64,000 nucleotides of DNA, from NCBI RefSeq assembly GCF_028372415.1, contig NC_092878.1, forward strand, positions 25,956,403-26,020,402, read 5' to 3'. The notes beneath the pieces were generated by a model that was not told the DNA's origin, did no database searches, and saw only the letters and a list, made by a program, of their open reading frames with translations. A program made the position numbers and the translations under genes. The stretch comes from Notamacropus eugenii (lineage: Eukaryota; Chordata; Mammalia; Diprotodontia; Macropodidae). Of this stretch, positions 11,415 to 22,580 are shown in pieces (the first letter of the stretch is position 1; every line of letters starts with the position of its first letter).

Positions 11415-11422
11415 TGCTACAT
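11415..11422 (-). promoter_or_regulatory. miR-221/222 seed match in BMF 3'UTR
   Basis: The minus strand reads ATGTAGCA, a full 8-mer match to the miR-221/222 seed. BMF is, as I recall, a reported target of miR-221. The site lies near the distal 3'UTR end, a favoured position for working sites. Confidence 0.65.
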
Positions 11423-14026
11423 TCTCACTGGGTCTCCATCCACAGCAGAGAAATGGGGTCTATGCCTCTTGGGAATAGCCCAGTTGGTGTGGATCAAGGG
11501 GGAAGGGGAGTGGGGAGGGGGAAGACGATAGGAGTTTAACCAGCTGGCCAGCTTCTGAGAGCAGGGCCATTGCAATTCAAGGAGATGAGGTCTGCCAGCT
11601 GTGGAGAGAGAATGCATGGAGTACATGCCCCAGGGCCCTCTATCTCCAGAGGGCACTGAGCACCAAGGGGCGAGCACCAGTTAGAAAAACCTCTGCCCAG
11701 TGCTGGCGACAGTCCAGGAAGCAGCAAAACCATGGCATTAGAAGCAAGTCAGGAAGTCAGTCACATCCACAAGAGAAGGCCCTGAAACAGAGGCCCCATC
11801 AAATCCTAAATACCTACTGCCAACCCTGGTGCCTGGGTATCCCTCAAGTCCTGACAAGGCCATTGGAGACACGGGGGCTGGGGGGATTCACAATAACTAC
11901 CTCCTATCCTCCCAAGAACTGGGATCCACCCAGCCCTTCCCAGTAGGGGCCCTGTGACTCAGGGAAGTTCCAGGACAAGGCTCTCCAGCGTATGATTTGC
12001 AGCAAACACCAGACACCCACATGTATCCCAAACCATCCCATTCCCATTTCTTCTCTAACTCTTCCCCCCATTAAAAAAAACAAAACCCACCAACTTCCCC
12101 CTAAAGGCAGGAAATATCATGAAAACAGCTGGCAGGAGCACCATTTCTGTCTGTGTCCCTTTCTAATATATATGCAGACACACAGACACACAGACATACG
12201 TACAAAAAGCACACACATATTCCAGTGCATTCAATGGGATGGGGCCGGGAGAAGAGTCCCAGGGCCTGCAATAGGCCAGTTGGGTTGCACTCCGTTCTCC
12301 AAGTGCTTAGAAGCCACAGTTGTCTGCTCTGAACACAAACACACACCCCTGGGGGACTGGTTTGTAGGTCGTTGGGAGGTGATTTTTTTCCACTTTGGAT
12401 TGAGCAAGAGTAGGCGGCTGCTGAAAGGTCAGCTCCCCAGAGACCCAAGGGTAGGAGGCTCACAGACACTTATTTCTGCTTCTCCAACCCAGGGGGAGAG
12501 AAGGAGGAGGGTATGTCTCACATACCCCTTCCCCTCTTCCTTTCCAATTCAACCAGCTCCACTGAGAAAGGGAGTCCTAGGGTTTGGCCAGAGGCTGCCT
12601 CACACCCTGTCCCGCTGCCATCTTTGGCTGATCTACTCCAACAGCTACAGACCCCGACCTCTGGCACCCCAAGCTCCTGGGCCAGGGGACTGCACTGATA
12701 TTGACAAGGGGGCTCTCAAGAGAAATGCCAGGATCAATAATAGGGCTCTGTCCTCCCCTCAGAACCCCACTCCAGTCCTCAGCTGGTTACAGGTCACTTC
12801 TCTGGCTTGCTCCCCTTCCACCTCCCCACCCCAAGAGGCAGCCAGGCTACTGGGGGGAGGCCAGACCTAGGAACCATTCCAGCCTTTTCACATAGTGGGA
12901 GAGGGAGAAAGCAAGGGATAGAATCCTAAACAATACACAATCAGCCCTTTACCCACTTCCCAGACTCCTCCATTTAGTTTTAAAATTTTGCCCAGGCTTG
13001 TCTGAGGACACACTCAGTTCCTGACCTCACACTGGTTAGCAGTTTTGAGGGGAGAATGGGAAGAGAGGCAATAGAGGAAGGTGGGATGAGTAGAGTGAAT
13101 TCAGTGAGTCAGTAGCTGAAGAGTCGGGATGGTGGTGGGGGGTGGGATCGCCCGTTGTGGCATGAGCAGCCCCTGCCCCAGTCACAAGGACTCTATGGCT
13201 CAGCTTGAGAGAAAAACCACAAGAAACCAAGCACTGATCCCACACACATGGGATAGAGTTAAAGAGGGAAAAGGAGAGGGGAAAGCTTCTACAAGACAGA
13301 AGAGTCAAGATTTTGCCTTCAAAGCCCAGTTTTGAGGGCCTGGGTGGAAATTAGGCATTAGGACAACCCTACCCCTTCTCCACATACTCCAGCATGGAGG
13401 ATTAGGGGTAGGTTGGCAAACTCCTAGTCACTTGGACTTTCTATAATAGCTGGAGTCAGAGCACTCAGTATCATAGCCTTGATCCACAGAAGGAGGAAGG
13501 TGTACTTCCATCCATGATCCACACTGGAAAGGATGCCAGAATCCCAATGGGAGCATTTAGGGGAAGAGCAGTATTGGTCAAGAGGGGAGTAGGTGAAAGG
13601 AACCCCTCCCAAAATCCACTTGTGAGACACATGTTTATAAGGCCTGCATCCCAACCCCCTGCCTCACTTCCCTGGAAGACTTCTCTTTGTTCATCACCAA
13701 CTAACTTTCTTAGTCAAAAAAATACAGGATGTACCCTGAGATGAGATTCCAGGCTATAGGAGGGGAGGCCTTGGGATGAGACAACATGGAATCCAAGAAG
13801 AAGGGAGCTAAAACCAGTGGTGCCTCATGGTCTTAGGCTTGACAAAAGCCCCAAATCAGCACCCTGCTCCAGTGCTAATTGACATCACCTAATGTCTCCT
13901 CCAACCCAATTAGTCCTGAGGGTGATCTGGTGCTGAAAGAAGAGACAGATAGCAGCCCATCCTCCATTTCTGATGGGAACGCTCTCAGCCCAGGGAGAAC
14001 ATCTTCTTCCATGAACCAAGCTCCTT

Positions 14027-14034
14027 TAGCACCA
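14027..14034 (-). promoter_or_regulatory. miR-29 seed match in BMF 3'UTR
   Basis: The minus strand reads TGGTGCTA, a full 8-mer match to the miR-29 seed. The miR-29 family is known, as I recall, to restrain several BH3-only genes including BMF in neurons. Confidence 0.6.
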
Positions 14035-14094
14035 AAGTGTAATCCATTTTTGGATTGTTTTCCCAAAGCATAATTTAAATTGTATTTAATTGAT

Positions 14095-14100
14095 TAATGT
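14095..14100 (-). terminator. BMF: Possible proximal poly(A) signal (ATTAAA)
   Basis: ATTAAA on the minus strand in an A/T-rich island (14070-14100), about 1.6 kb after the stop codon. If used, it would give a short 3'UTR that keeps only the miR-29 site, which lies near the cleavage point or is lost, and drops the miR-221/222 site. Only the hexamer is visible. Confidence 0.3.
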
Positions 14101-15720
14101 GTTTTCTGTTCCCTCTTCAGACTAGACCTCACTCAAGAGATGCCAGGCAGCCATTCTGTTTTCTTTGGGGGTTGGGGGGTGAGGAGAGAAACAGACAGAC
14201 AAATGTAGAAGAGTTATCCCCAGGGGAAAATGGAAAAACAAGGAGACACCTGAAACCCAGACTTGGACCTTGGTCCATCTTTTGTTCTACAAAAAAAAAA
14301 AATAAGTTTAGCAGATAAAAGCCACTAACCACCCCCACCCCTTAGGCTGTGATTCTTCCCACCTAGCATTAGGTACAAAGGAGGATGGTAGAGAAATCAA
14401 CAGAAACCAGAAATTTCATCTTGACACTGCTTTCCCGCTGATAAATGGGAAAATGGCTACCTGTCTAGTGCCCCACATAACCAAGAATTTTAAATCAGGA
14501 TTCTCTTTTACCCATAGAGTGGCTTTCCAAAAAGAAGTGACAGCCCTCCACCTCTCCCTGCCCTACAAAGGAAGCTGATGCAACAAGCTGACTGACCACT
14601 CCACTTATTTCAAGATGAAAGTCAATTTACTTTTGAGTGACTTCTAGTACCTAGAAGAAAATATTCTTAACAATTCTGATCCAGATCCAGAGCCTGCTTA
14701 TAAATTTGGTTCACTCACTAGTGGGTCACATGTGGCTGTGGACCCAATTCAAACCCTGGGAATGCAAGAGTGGCCTTACCCACCCACCCACCCACAGTCC
14801 TTGGGAGTGATACCAGAGAGCCTGAGGCAGCTGTCCACAGGATTCCATCCTCTGGGGCTGCCACTGGTCAGGGTTGAACCTGAATTTGTAACCACTTATG
14901 TGACTGTTGAACTTGCTACCTCTTTAGTCCCTGATGGCTGTATATCCAAGATGGAATCCCATATTGAGTAAATTTCCATTATGTTCAAATGATAATGGTC
15001 AGAACAGTGCTCCCACTCAACACTGCTCTGTGTTAGGCTCAGCAAACCTATCTTCTCCTTACTCCGAGGGGAAGGAATTCACAGCCACAATCCACAGTAA
15101 AGAGTTGCTGGAAAGGGGATCATGGGAGAAGTCGAGCAAGGTGACTAACACAGGACTGATGTCAGCACATCTGGTTTGTTTTTCCTCACACAAACCCAGT
15201 CTCCAAGCTTGGGCATTAGAATCTATGCCAAACATCAGCCACGGAGAAGAGCTGGTTCTTGTGAACTGGGAGAAGCCAAACCCAATTCCCTCTTCATTAG
15301 TTAGCACTGTCCTTAGGAAGATGTCTTCCTTCCCAGAAAGGACTAGTCGATGGTCATGTTGAACACGTGCTGTCTCAAAGGTCCATTTGCCAGGAGACAG
15401 CAGAAGGTCTCAACAAAACAGACGCACCAGTCTTTCCTTCAACAGTGTTTGACCAGGGCTCCCCAGCCTAAGCCTGGGAGATGGCTGGGAGCAGAGCAGA
15501 TGTCACTTGGTGAATTGGTCTTATGTACAAAAAGAGAGTAAAACCAACGAACAAACAAAACCCCAGAAACAAACAAAAAAAATTTCCAAATAATAATAAT
15601 AAAAACTTCACAAGACACAGTGCCAGTTTTCCTGGAGTTCTGTCCAATGTCCTGCTCCAGGAGAAAGAGTGGAAGTGGGGTTCTCCCTGTGGTCCACACA
15701 CAGAGAGGGGCAGCAACGTC

Positions 15721-15822
15721 TCACCTAGGACCTGCCCCATTCCTGTTCTCCTCTCTGTTCAAGGCCAAATTGTGAAGAAAGAGGAGGATCTGCCACAACA
15801 CATGGTTTTGGTTCTGTTGGTG
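15721..15822 (-). CDS. BMF: BMF terminal coding exon (C-terminus)
   Basis: Last coding exon of Bcl2-modifying factor, a BH3-only pro-apoptotic protein that binds anti-apoptotic BCL2 relatives. The minus strand has a pyrimidine tract and acceptor ending TCTTCCAG just before the exon. It then encodes 33 residues and a TGA stop, beginning HQQNQNHVLWQILLFLHNLA and ending REENRNGAGPR. The hydrophobic run WQILLFLHNLALN matches the conserved C-terminal segment of mammalian BMF. From memory, human BMF has RVWWQ where this has HVLWQ. The exon starts in phase 0 and joins exactly to the exon at 36148-36308. It was recognised by sequence, not by ORF length, since the exon is only 102 bases long. Confidence 0.95.
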   Translation of the reverse strand, partial: HQQNQNHVLWQILLFLHNLALNREENRNGAGPR

Positions 15823-16357
15823 CTGGAAGACAAAAAAAAAAAATCCACTAAGTCCCACACAGACTCTTTATCAACTCCAATAAAGGTTCAGTTCTACATT
15901 TTGGGGGGCAGGCACTTCAATCCTATCAGCAGAGCAAACTGAAAAAGGAAGGAGAGAGAAGAGGGTGATGGAGAAGAGAAAGTTAAGTTCTCCAAAAACA
16001 ATTATCGTTCTAACATTAAAAAGAAAAGACCAGACTCCAGGCATTGTGCACCAGAGGATTAAACTTCTTTCCCCCTCCTGCTTGCAAGATTTTACAGAGT
16101 TTAGCCAAGAGCTGCTTTTAATCAGATTGGCTCCTGAGCCTCTCAAACCCCAGCTGCACTAACAACAAACTTTTTTCAGAAAGAAAGGGAAAAAAAGTGC
16201 CCCTTTTCCCCCAAAGTTACACAGAGAACAAGGGAGTGGGGAGGGAGAGGGGAGGGAGTCTCCATCTGCAAGTGATTTGACACTGTGAAGGTCAAAGGGT
16301 TAATCTTCAATTTAAACCACACTGCTGAGGCAGCAAAAATCTGATTTCATCCAGTGC

Positions 16358-16358
<1 letters not shown>

Positions 16359-16438
<80 letters not shown>
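16359..16438. repeat. (AC)n microsatellite, 40 units
   Basis: An uninterrupted 80-base AC tract in BMF intron 3, about 540 bases upstream of the terminal exon in transcript order; it is GU-repeat in the RNA. Such purity suggests it is polymorphic. Confidence 0.98.
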
Positions 16439-16441
<3 letters not shown>

Positions 16442-17723
16442 TGCACCCTCCCACTCCCCCTGCTTTCCCTTCCCAGCATCTCCAGCTCAATCCTGCCCTT
16501 TTTATAGCTACTCTTGACAGTAAGCCATAAATAATCCCTCTTGGAGCCCTTTCCTACTGACTGGAGCCAATTAAACCTTAAGCAAGAGCATACTTGAAAA
16601 CAAAACAAAAACAAAGCATGCACACTACGCTCCCGGAGGTTATCCCAGGTCCTACTGTTAGGCAGGAACACTGGGGGCAAAGTTCAGGGGTCAGGGTTCT
16701 CCAGGACGCCTGCTGGTGTCCTACCCAAACAGGTACTTGGGGCTCAGGAGGGACTGGACAGAGCAGGCGCTCCTCCACCTCCGATCATCATTGACTAGGA
16801 AGGTCTTTGTTCAAGAAAGACAGACTTCTTTCTTTATCAAGCCAGAGGACTGGGCTCGGGGAATGTGTCCTGGAGGGAGAACATGGTGGAAAGCCCCATT
16901 AGAACCTGCAATGAGGAACGCGATATATTGGAGCTTCTCCAACGGCCCAGTCAGCGAATCAGACATTTAATGAGAAATTTCATAAAATGTTTCCCCAAGG
17001 GACTGGAACCTTCTCTATAAAGAAGGCTTCGACCATAGCACCAGGCAACTCAGGGTATGAGTCAGATGACCTGAAAATCACATAGTGAGTCAGTTCCAGC
17101 AGAACTGGAAACTGATCCCAAAATTCCTAACTCCCAAGCCAACCTTTCTGACACTGTCCCTTAGCAGAGGTGAACTTGCTTAGATTCTCCTTCTCCTTTG
17201 ACCTTGACCACAGAGACAAAAGATACCTTCTAAGGTCCCTGGCCTGAGTGGTTTCACCAAAATGAGCACAGATGCCCTTGGGGAGAACTCTTAGAGTCCA
17301 GTAGGCAATGGCATTCCTCTGCCCTCCCTAGAGGGATAATAGGCAGGGAAGAAAGGGTTAGCAGTCCTATTTAGGAACCCAAGGGAAAACAGGGATGTGC
17401 CACTGAAGGAGGCGAGTAGATACGTGCCAGGGGGAGACTTGACTTCCTCCTATTTTGTAAACAAAGACAGTAAATGAGGAAACATGCACTAGGCTTAGAA
17501 TCTGGTTAGAGTAAAGCAGCGTGAAAAAAGGACTCATGCAAACCTGACTATTCAGGCAGGCAGGAGCCAAGCAGACCTTCCCCTAGCTGCACAGGCACAC
17601 AGGTGCTAAATCTGGTTAGTGCTTAAAGGAGAGAGACGAGAGGAAAAGCTGCTCCTCAGGTGGGTCAGGTCGCATCACCAGAATCCCTGCCACTCCTCTG
17701 GTGAAGACTTCCCCCATTCTCCT

Positions 17724-17735
17724 ACACACACACAA

Positions 17736-17782
<47 letters not shown>
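17724..17782. repeat. (AC)n microsatellite, interrupted
   Basis: AC tract of about 58 bases with interruptions near its left end (caaacata). Cysteine/valine-rich open frames across it are artefacts. Confidence 0.95.
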
Positions 17783-17944
17783 ACCTCCAAGAAAACAATA
17801 AAGCTGAATCCTTCTGTTTCTACCACACTACCCTCTTGTGCTATCAGAGTAGACCACCTGCCCCCTCATCTCACTGGGAGTGAAGAACATGGCAGGAAAC
17901 CAATTCAAAACCACAGCAGAGGCAGCAAGCAAAGGATGATGGGA

Positions 17945-18118
17945 AACATCTGCCTCTGGAGTCAGAGGACCTGGGTTCAAATGCTCCCATGAAGCTGACT
18001 CCCTATAGGATCTTGGGCAAGTTGTTTCCCTGGGTCCCAGTTTTCTCATCCATAAAACAAGGGGGTTGAACTAGATGACCTCTAAGGTCCCTTACAGTAA
18101 TAGAGCTATGAGTCTAGG
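17945..18118 (+). repeat. MIR-type SINE
   Basis: 'tggagtcagaggacctgggt', 'cttgggcaagttgtttcc', 'aactagatgacctctaaggt'. Confidence 0.9.
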
Positions 18119-18224
18119 CCCTGTTGACTAAACATTTGGAATGGCATTCCAGGATGTGCCCCTGACCCATCTCCAGGATCTTGGCTGGAAGCTTAGACTG
18201 CCATCTAATCTAACATTTATCAAG

Positions 18225-18525
18225 AATCCCCACTATAATATCTCCCATGGTCAAAGACTTATATGAAGGAGAATGTGCTACCAAGGCTGCCCATTAGACT
18301 TCTAGGTAATTTCCTAACAATGAGAAGGTTTCCATCTAGTCAACCAAACCTTCAATCTGTCCCCTCGTAGTTCCTTGACCTGCAAAGTAGAAATCAAATG
18401 CCCTTCCAAATTAACAGCCTTTCAAAGACTTCAAGATACTTGCCATGCCTCCCTCTACAGGGTCTTCTCTTCCCAGTTTCTTCAAATATGAAGGCCTGCC
18501 CTTCGTGACTTCTATTGTCACAGGT
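18225..18525 (-). repeat. CR1/L3 LINE fragment
   Basis: Antisense CR1: 'tttcctaacaatgagaaggt', 'aacagcctttcaaagacttc', 'ggtcttctcttcccag'. Confidence 0.65.
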
Positions 18526-18529
18526 TCCA

Positions 18530-18995
18530 AAACACACTGGCTCTCACTAATTTACCAATAATAGTCCAAGCCTCACTTGGTCATTAGGTTTTGATGGCTC
18601 AGAGTGAGTGTAAATAGCAATTGTTTCTGTTCTGAACAGAAACTCTGAAGGTCTTCCTTTCTCAAAATTGATTCTTTTGTGAAGGCAAACTAGGCAATCT
18701 TTTGCCTCAAATTCTTACGGAGTCTTTAATCACTGAATGAGCATGGCCTCAGACAAACTGAGACCTGGAAAAGACTTTAGCTCAAAAAGACCAATATCTC
18801 CCACTGAATCCAGGGTCATCTTCAGTCATCCTGACCTATGTCTTGCTGCTGGACTCTGATGACCCTGAAGGAGACAGTGAGGCTGGTGACTCTGCACAGC
18901 TCTGCCTCACTTAAATCCTATTCATTTGCAAATCAAGACTTCACCCTCCTAATGCCATTGGTCCTCATGGAGAACAAAGAACAACGGAAACATCA
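18530..18995 (+). repeat. RTE-like SINE, type B, copy 1
   Basis: Aligns with 50415-50856, including 'ctgaatgagcatggcctcag' and 'caaactgagacctgg'. The 5' half differs from type A, but the last ~200 bases are shared. Confidence 0.75.
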
Positions 18996-19004
18996 TCATG
19001 AGTT

Positions 19005-19112
19005 CTTAGGATTATAGATTTGGAGTTGGGAGATACTTCCAAGGCCAACCCTCTTCCTCTCAGGGAGGGAGCTGAGACCTAGGGGTGACAAGGTCACAGT
19101 GGTAGTAACTGC
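19005..19112 (-). repeat. MIR-type SINE fragment
   Basis: 'ggattatagatttggagttg' and a weak 'gtgacaaggtcacagtggta'. Confidence 0.6.
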
Positions 19113-19119
19113 CACTTAG

Positions 19120-19262
19120 GTTGGAAATAAGTCAATAAATGAAAAAGCATTCACTAAGTATTTATCATGTGCCAAACATTGTACTAAAAGCTGGAAAGAG
19201 AAATACAAAAAGCAACTCGGTTCCTGACTTCAAAGAACTTACCTTCTGTGGGGACGACCATA
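19120..19262 (+). repeat. Long dispersed repeat, 5' part
   Basis: 'agtatttatcatgtgccaaa' then 'gttcctgacttcaaagaact'. Same family as 20210, 21331, 32042, 43835, 59555 and 62085. Confidence 0.65.
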
Positions 19263-19589
19263 ATACCATGGAGTGGAGGCTAAGGTAGGGAAGAGTGTTC
19301 TGTTCTAGAAAGCTGCAAAGATAATGAGTGGAGTCACAGGACAACTGAGTGAAATGTTCCTTCCAGGAATGGCAGTACTGATTTGATTACTGGCCTCATG
19401 ATAAGCAGTAGAAAGGGAGGGTGCAAACAGAGAAGGAGGATGGCATCATAGAAGCGTATAGTGGAGGATCTAGTGGGAAGGGATCTAGATAAACGCTCAC
19501 CAATCAGGAGCATAATACCCCCAAGTGGGAGCTGAAGTACTTGGTCGGAGGCAAGACTAGAGTACAGAAGCAGCAAGATGGTCTGACCC

Positions 19590-20150
19590 CTGTACCAAAC
19601 TGCCTTCCAGGTTACCCTCTCGCTGACTGTTGACCCAGAATGGAGCACTGTACTCTAGATGTGGTCTGAACAGGACAGTGTGCAATGGAATTTCCTATGT
19701 TCTGGACATTATGCTGTCCTTAATGCAGTCTAAAATCACATTGGCTTTTTTGGCTGCCATTTTGTAGAGCTGACTCACTAAAACCCCAAGATCAGGAGTG
19801 TTTAACTCTGGGGTCCATGAACTTTACTTTAAGCATTTAAGAGCATTCTCCTGAAAAGGAAGGGTCCATAGGATTCACCAGACTTCCCCACCAAAAAAGG
19901 TGAAAAACTGATAATCCCGACTGGATGACCTTTGCATTGAACGATTGTCTAGTCACACTTTGCCCATCTCATGCTTGCCAAGGAGATTTTTTTTTTAATC
20001 CAAGTGTAGGATTTCACATGTATCTCCATTAGATTTTATCCTGTTCCTCTCAGTCCACTATTCTGAGCCTGTCAAGATCTCTAACTTTACTCGCTGAGGT
20101 ATATGCTGTCTTACCTCATCCATATCTTCTACAAATACAAGTAAGTGTCT
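19590..20150 (-). repeat. CR1/L3 LINE fragment with hAT-like insert
   Basis: Antisense CR1 with 'tagatgtggtctgaacagga', 'cacattggcttttttggctg' and, beyond an interruption at about 19795-19915, 'gtgtaggatttcacatgtat'. The interrupting piece resembles a MER5-type hAT element ('ctctggggtccatgaacttt'). Confidence 0.7.
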
Positions 20151-20209
20151 ATGTGCTTCAACATTTTTCACAATCCCAATAGGGAATCTATCGAACTGCC
20201 ACCAAAAAC

Positions 20210-20340
20210 ACTGACTAAGTGGCTACCATGGATCAGGCATTGGGCTCGGTACTAGAGCTGAAAAGCAAACAGTGAAACAGTACCAGCCATCAGAAAACCT
20301 ACATTCCATCAGAGGAGCCAAAATGTGTATCAGAATGTTG
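20210..20340 (+). repeat. Long dispersed repeat fragment
   Basis: 'catggatcaggcattgggct' and 'aaacctacattccatcagag', degenerate. Confidence 0.45.
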
Positions 20341-20437
20341 GAGACAAAGTCCATTGGTGGACAGAAGCACCAGCATTCCCCAACTCCCTCACCTTAATCA
20401 GTCCCCTGAGGAACTGCCCCCAGTTTCCTGTTAAATA

Positions 20438-20548
20438 GTTGCTGTTCGGTCATGTTCAACTCTTTGTGACCTCATTTTGGGGTTTTCTTGGCAAAGATCC
20501 TGGAGAAGTTTGCCATTTCCTTTTCCAGCTCATTTATACAGATGCACC
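20438..20548 (-). repeat. Mar1-type SINE, tail part
   Basis: 'gttcaactctttgtgacctc', 'ggggttttcttggcaaagat', stops near 'ccagctcatttatacag'. Confidence 0.88.
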
Positions 20549-20889
20549 TCCTAGCTTCCCATCCTGTTAAATAAATGTATACAAAGTGGATGCAAGGTGA
20601 TAGAGATGGGGGTGTGGAGGCAGGCAACTTAGCAGGTGGTGGGGTTAGGAAAGGCTTCCTTCATAATGGGTAACTCTAACAGAGAAGCTACATTCTGGCT
20701 TATAAAGCACCAAGAGTTCTTGGGAACCAAAGTATTTCGAAGTTCATTTCTGGAGAACAATGCCATGCTGTGTGTGCAGACGCAGAATCGGCTGAGGAAC
20801 TGAAACTGCTGCCCATCAGGGAAGGCTAAGCTGATTCAGGAAAGGGAGGATCAACAGGGCAAGGCCCTAAATTACTTACTGAGAGTATA

Positions 20890-21082
20890 TACAGTCAGAT
20901 TTAGAGCTGGGAGGGACCTGAGAGGCCTGCTAGTCCAACCAACCTTCTTATTTTACACATAAGGAAACAGAGGCCCAAAGGGGTGAAAGTACTTGGCTGA
21001 GATCATATCAGTAGTGACAAGAGCTGACTTAAACCCAGGTCCTTTGACTCCAAATCTAGTACTTGGGCAGCCTGCTGTATTT
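20890..21082 (-). repeat. MIR-type SINE
   Basis: 'gatttagagctgggagggac', 'ataaggaaacagaggcccaa', 'cttaaacccaggtccttt'. Confidence 0.9.
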
Positions 21083-21177
21083 ATACTTCTCAGATAGTTA
21101 GTTATTCAAGGACTTCTGAGACAGATGATGCACACAAAAATGAGCTGGATTCAGAAGAGATCAGCCTGATCAATTGC

Positions 21178-21615
21178 ACCTACATGGTGCAATCAGTAAG
21201 TAGAGTCCCAGAGTTGAAGTCTGGAAGTCCTGAGTTCAAATCCAGCCTCATACACTTACTAGTTTGTATGACCCTGAGCAAGTGACTTAACCTCCTTCAG
21301 CCTCTGTTTCCTCATCTGTAAAATAAGTGAAATCAATATACATTCATGAAGGGTCTACTATGTGCCAGACACTGTGCTGAGGAGACAAAGAGGCAAAAGA
21401 CAATCCTGCCTTCAAGTTTACAGACTAATGGAGGAGACATGTAAACAAACATTAATAGACAGGCTAAATAGGAAACAATTAAAGGAGGGAAAGCACTGGA
21501 ATTAAGGAGTGATAATAACAGCACCTACCTCCCAGGGTTGTTGTGAGGACTAAGTGAGACATTTATAAAGCACTTTGCAAAACTTAAAAGAGCTGTGTAA
21601 ATGTTTGCAAAGAAA
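21178..21615 (+). repeat. CORE-SINE split by another repeat
   Basis: The SINE head and core run from 'ctacatggtgcaatcagtaa' to 'ctcatctgtaaaataagtga'. The tail resumes at about 21512 with 'gataataacagcacctacct' and 'agcactttgcaaaactta'. A dispersed-repeat insert lies between (21331-21511). Confidence 0.8.
21331..21511 (+). mobile_element. Dispersed repeat inserted in a SINE
   Basis: 'gtctactatgtgccagacac' to 'agcactggaattaagg'. The bases agtga border it on both sides, consistent with a 5-base target duplication. Confidence 0.55.
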
Positions 21616-21819
21616 TAAGTTGTGCGGTATTTTCAGTAATTTGCAAAGTGCCTGCTACCGCAAGAACCCCTCCTTAGTCTTCCAAGGGATGTTGGTATGT
21701 GGTGAGGCTTCATCATAGAACACCACGATCTCAGGAGGAAAATGTCACATAACCCAAAGGGAAATGAAAAGACACACAGTGGGGCATAAATTAGATGGAG
21801 CAGGTTACCAAGAACAATC

Positions 21820-21912
21820 TGGGTTTCAGCGTTCTCATCTGCAAAATGAAGAAGTCAGACTAGATGATCTCTAAGTTCCCTTCCAGCAGCACTAATTCTA
21901 TGATCCTGTGGA
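21820..21912 (+). repeat. MIR-type SINE tail
   Basis: 'gcgttctcatctgcaaaatg' and 'gatctctaagttcccttcca'. Confidence 0.85.
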
Positions 21913-22049
21913 TGAAAAAGTGGCAACAGATACATTATCAAGGGCAAGGATAACCCCAAAAGGAGGTGAGCCCATCAGAAAGAGACCAGAAAATAAAGCA
22001 CCTACTATGTTCATTATACTGATTCTCTCCAAGATACTAAAAGAATAAG

Positions 22050-22168
22050 AGAGAGGCTAAGAGTAGGAGCTCCTTGAAGGCAGGAACAGTCTCATTTTAG
22101 TCTCTGCATCCCTAGTGACTAGCACAGTCTCTAGCACATAGTAGGAGCATAATGCTAGTTGACTGACT
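22050..22168 (+). repeat. L2 LINE 3' end
   Basis: 'ggagctccttgaaggcagga' and 'ctagcacatagtaggagcat'. Confidence 0.88.
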
Positions 22169-22404
22169 TCATCATATTAGATAGACCCTTTATGGAAGGA
22201 CTTATGGGAAAATATGAAATAGACATGTATGTATCATATGAGAAGGTGTGAAGGGAGTTCCTACACTGATGGACTCCAAAGTAGGTACTACAAAGCCAAA
22301 GTCCTCCTACCATGGTCCCCTTTGGGAGTCTATCCACAGGTAGACCTTCAAGTGAGAGAGAAACTACCAGGGCCTAGTTTGTACATCAAACTTACTGCAT
22401 CCTA

Positions 22405-22580
22405 GGATTATAAAATCATATATTTAGAACCTGAAGGGACTTATAGATCATCTAGGCCAATATCCCGTTTTTTACACATGAGAAAACTGAAGCCCAGAAA
22501 ACGTAAATGACTCGCCTGTATCACACAACTAGTAAGTGACAGAATCAGGAATTGAATCCGAGACTTTCCACTGAGATATG
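22405..22580 (-). repeat. MIR-type SINE
   Basis: 'agatcatctaggccaatatc', 'gagaaaactgaagcccagaa', 'caggaattgaatccgag'. Confidence 0.88.

Larger units (their letters stand above)
11180..15720 (-). other. BMF: BMF 3' untranslated region
   Basis: About 4.5 kb between the BMF stop codon and a poly(A) signal. I found no SINE or LINE in it, although repeats are dense just past its end and in the introns; this suggests constraint on the RNA. Its length is close to what I recall for the long human BMF 3'UTR. It contains seed matches for miR-221/222 and miR-29, a Pumilio-type site near the 3' end, a CA-rich stretch (12176-12220) and an alternative ATTAAA. Open frames seen on either strand here have no recognisable protein content. 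Confidence 0.85.

Noticed and set aside
11992..12870. 292-codon plus-strand open frame
   Set aside because: It is antisense to the BMF 3'UTR, low-complexity (proline/serine/histidine-rich) and lacks any recognisable domain or splice context.
16312..17801. Frames with long Cys-Val or Thr-His runs
   Set aside because: Translations of AC/GT microsatellites.
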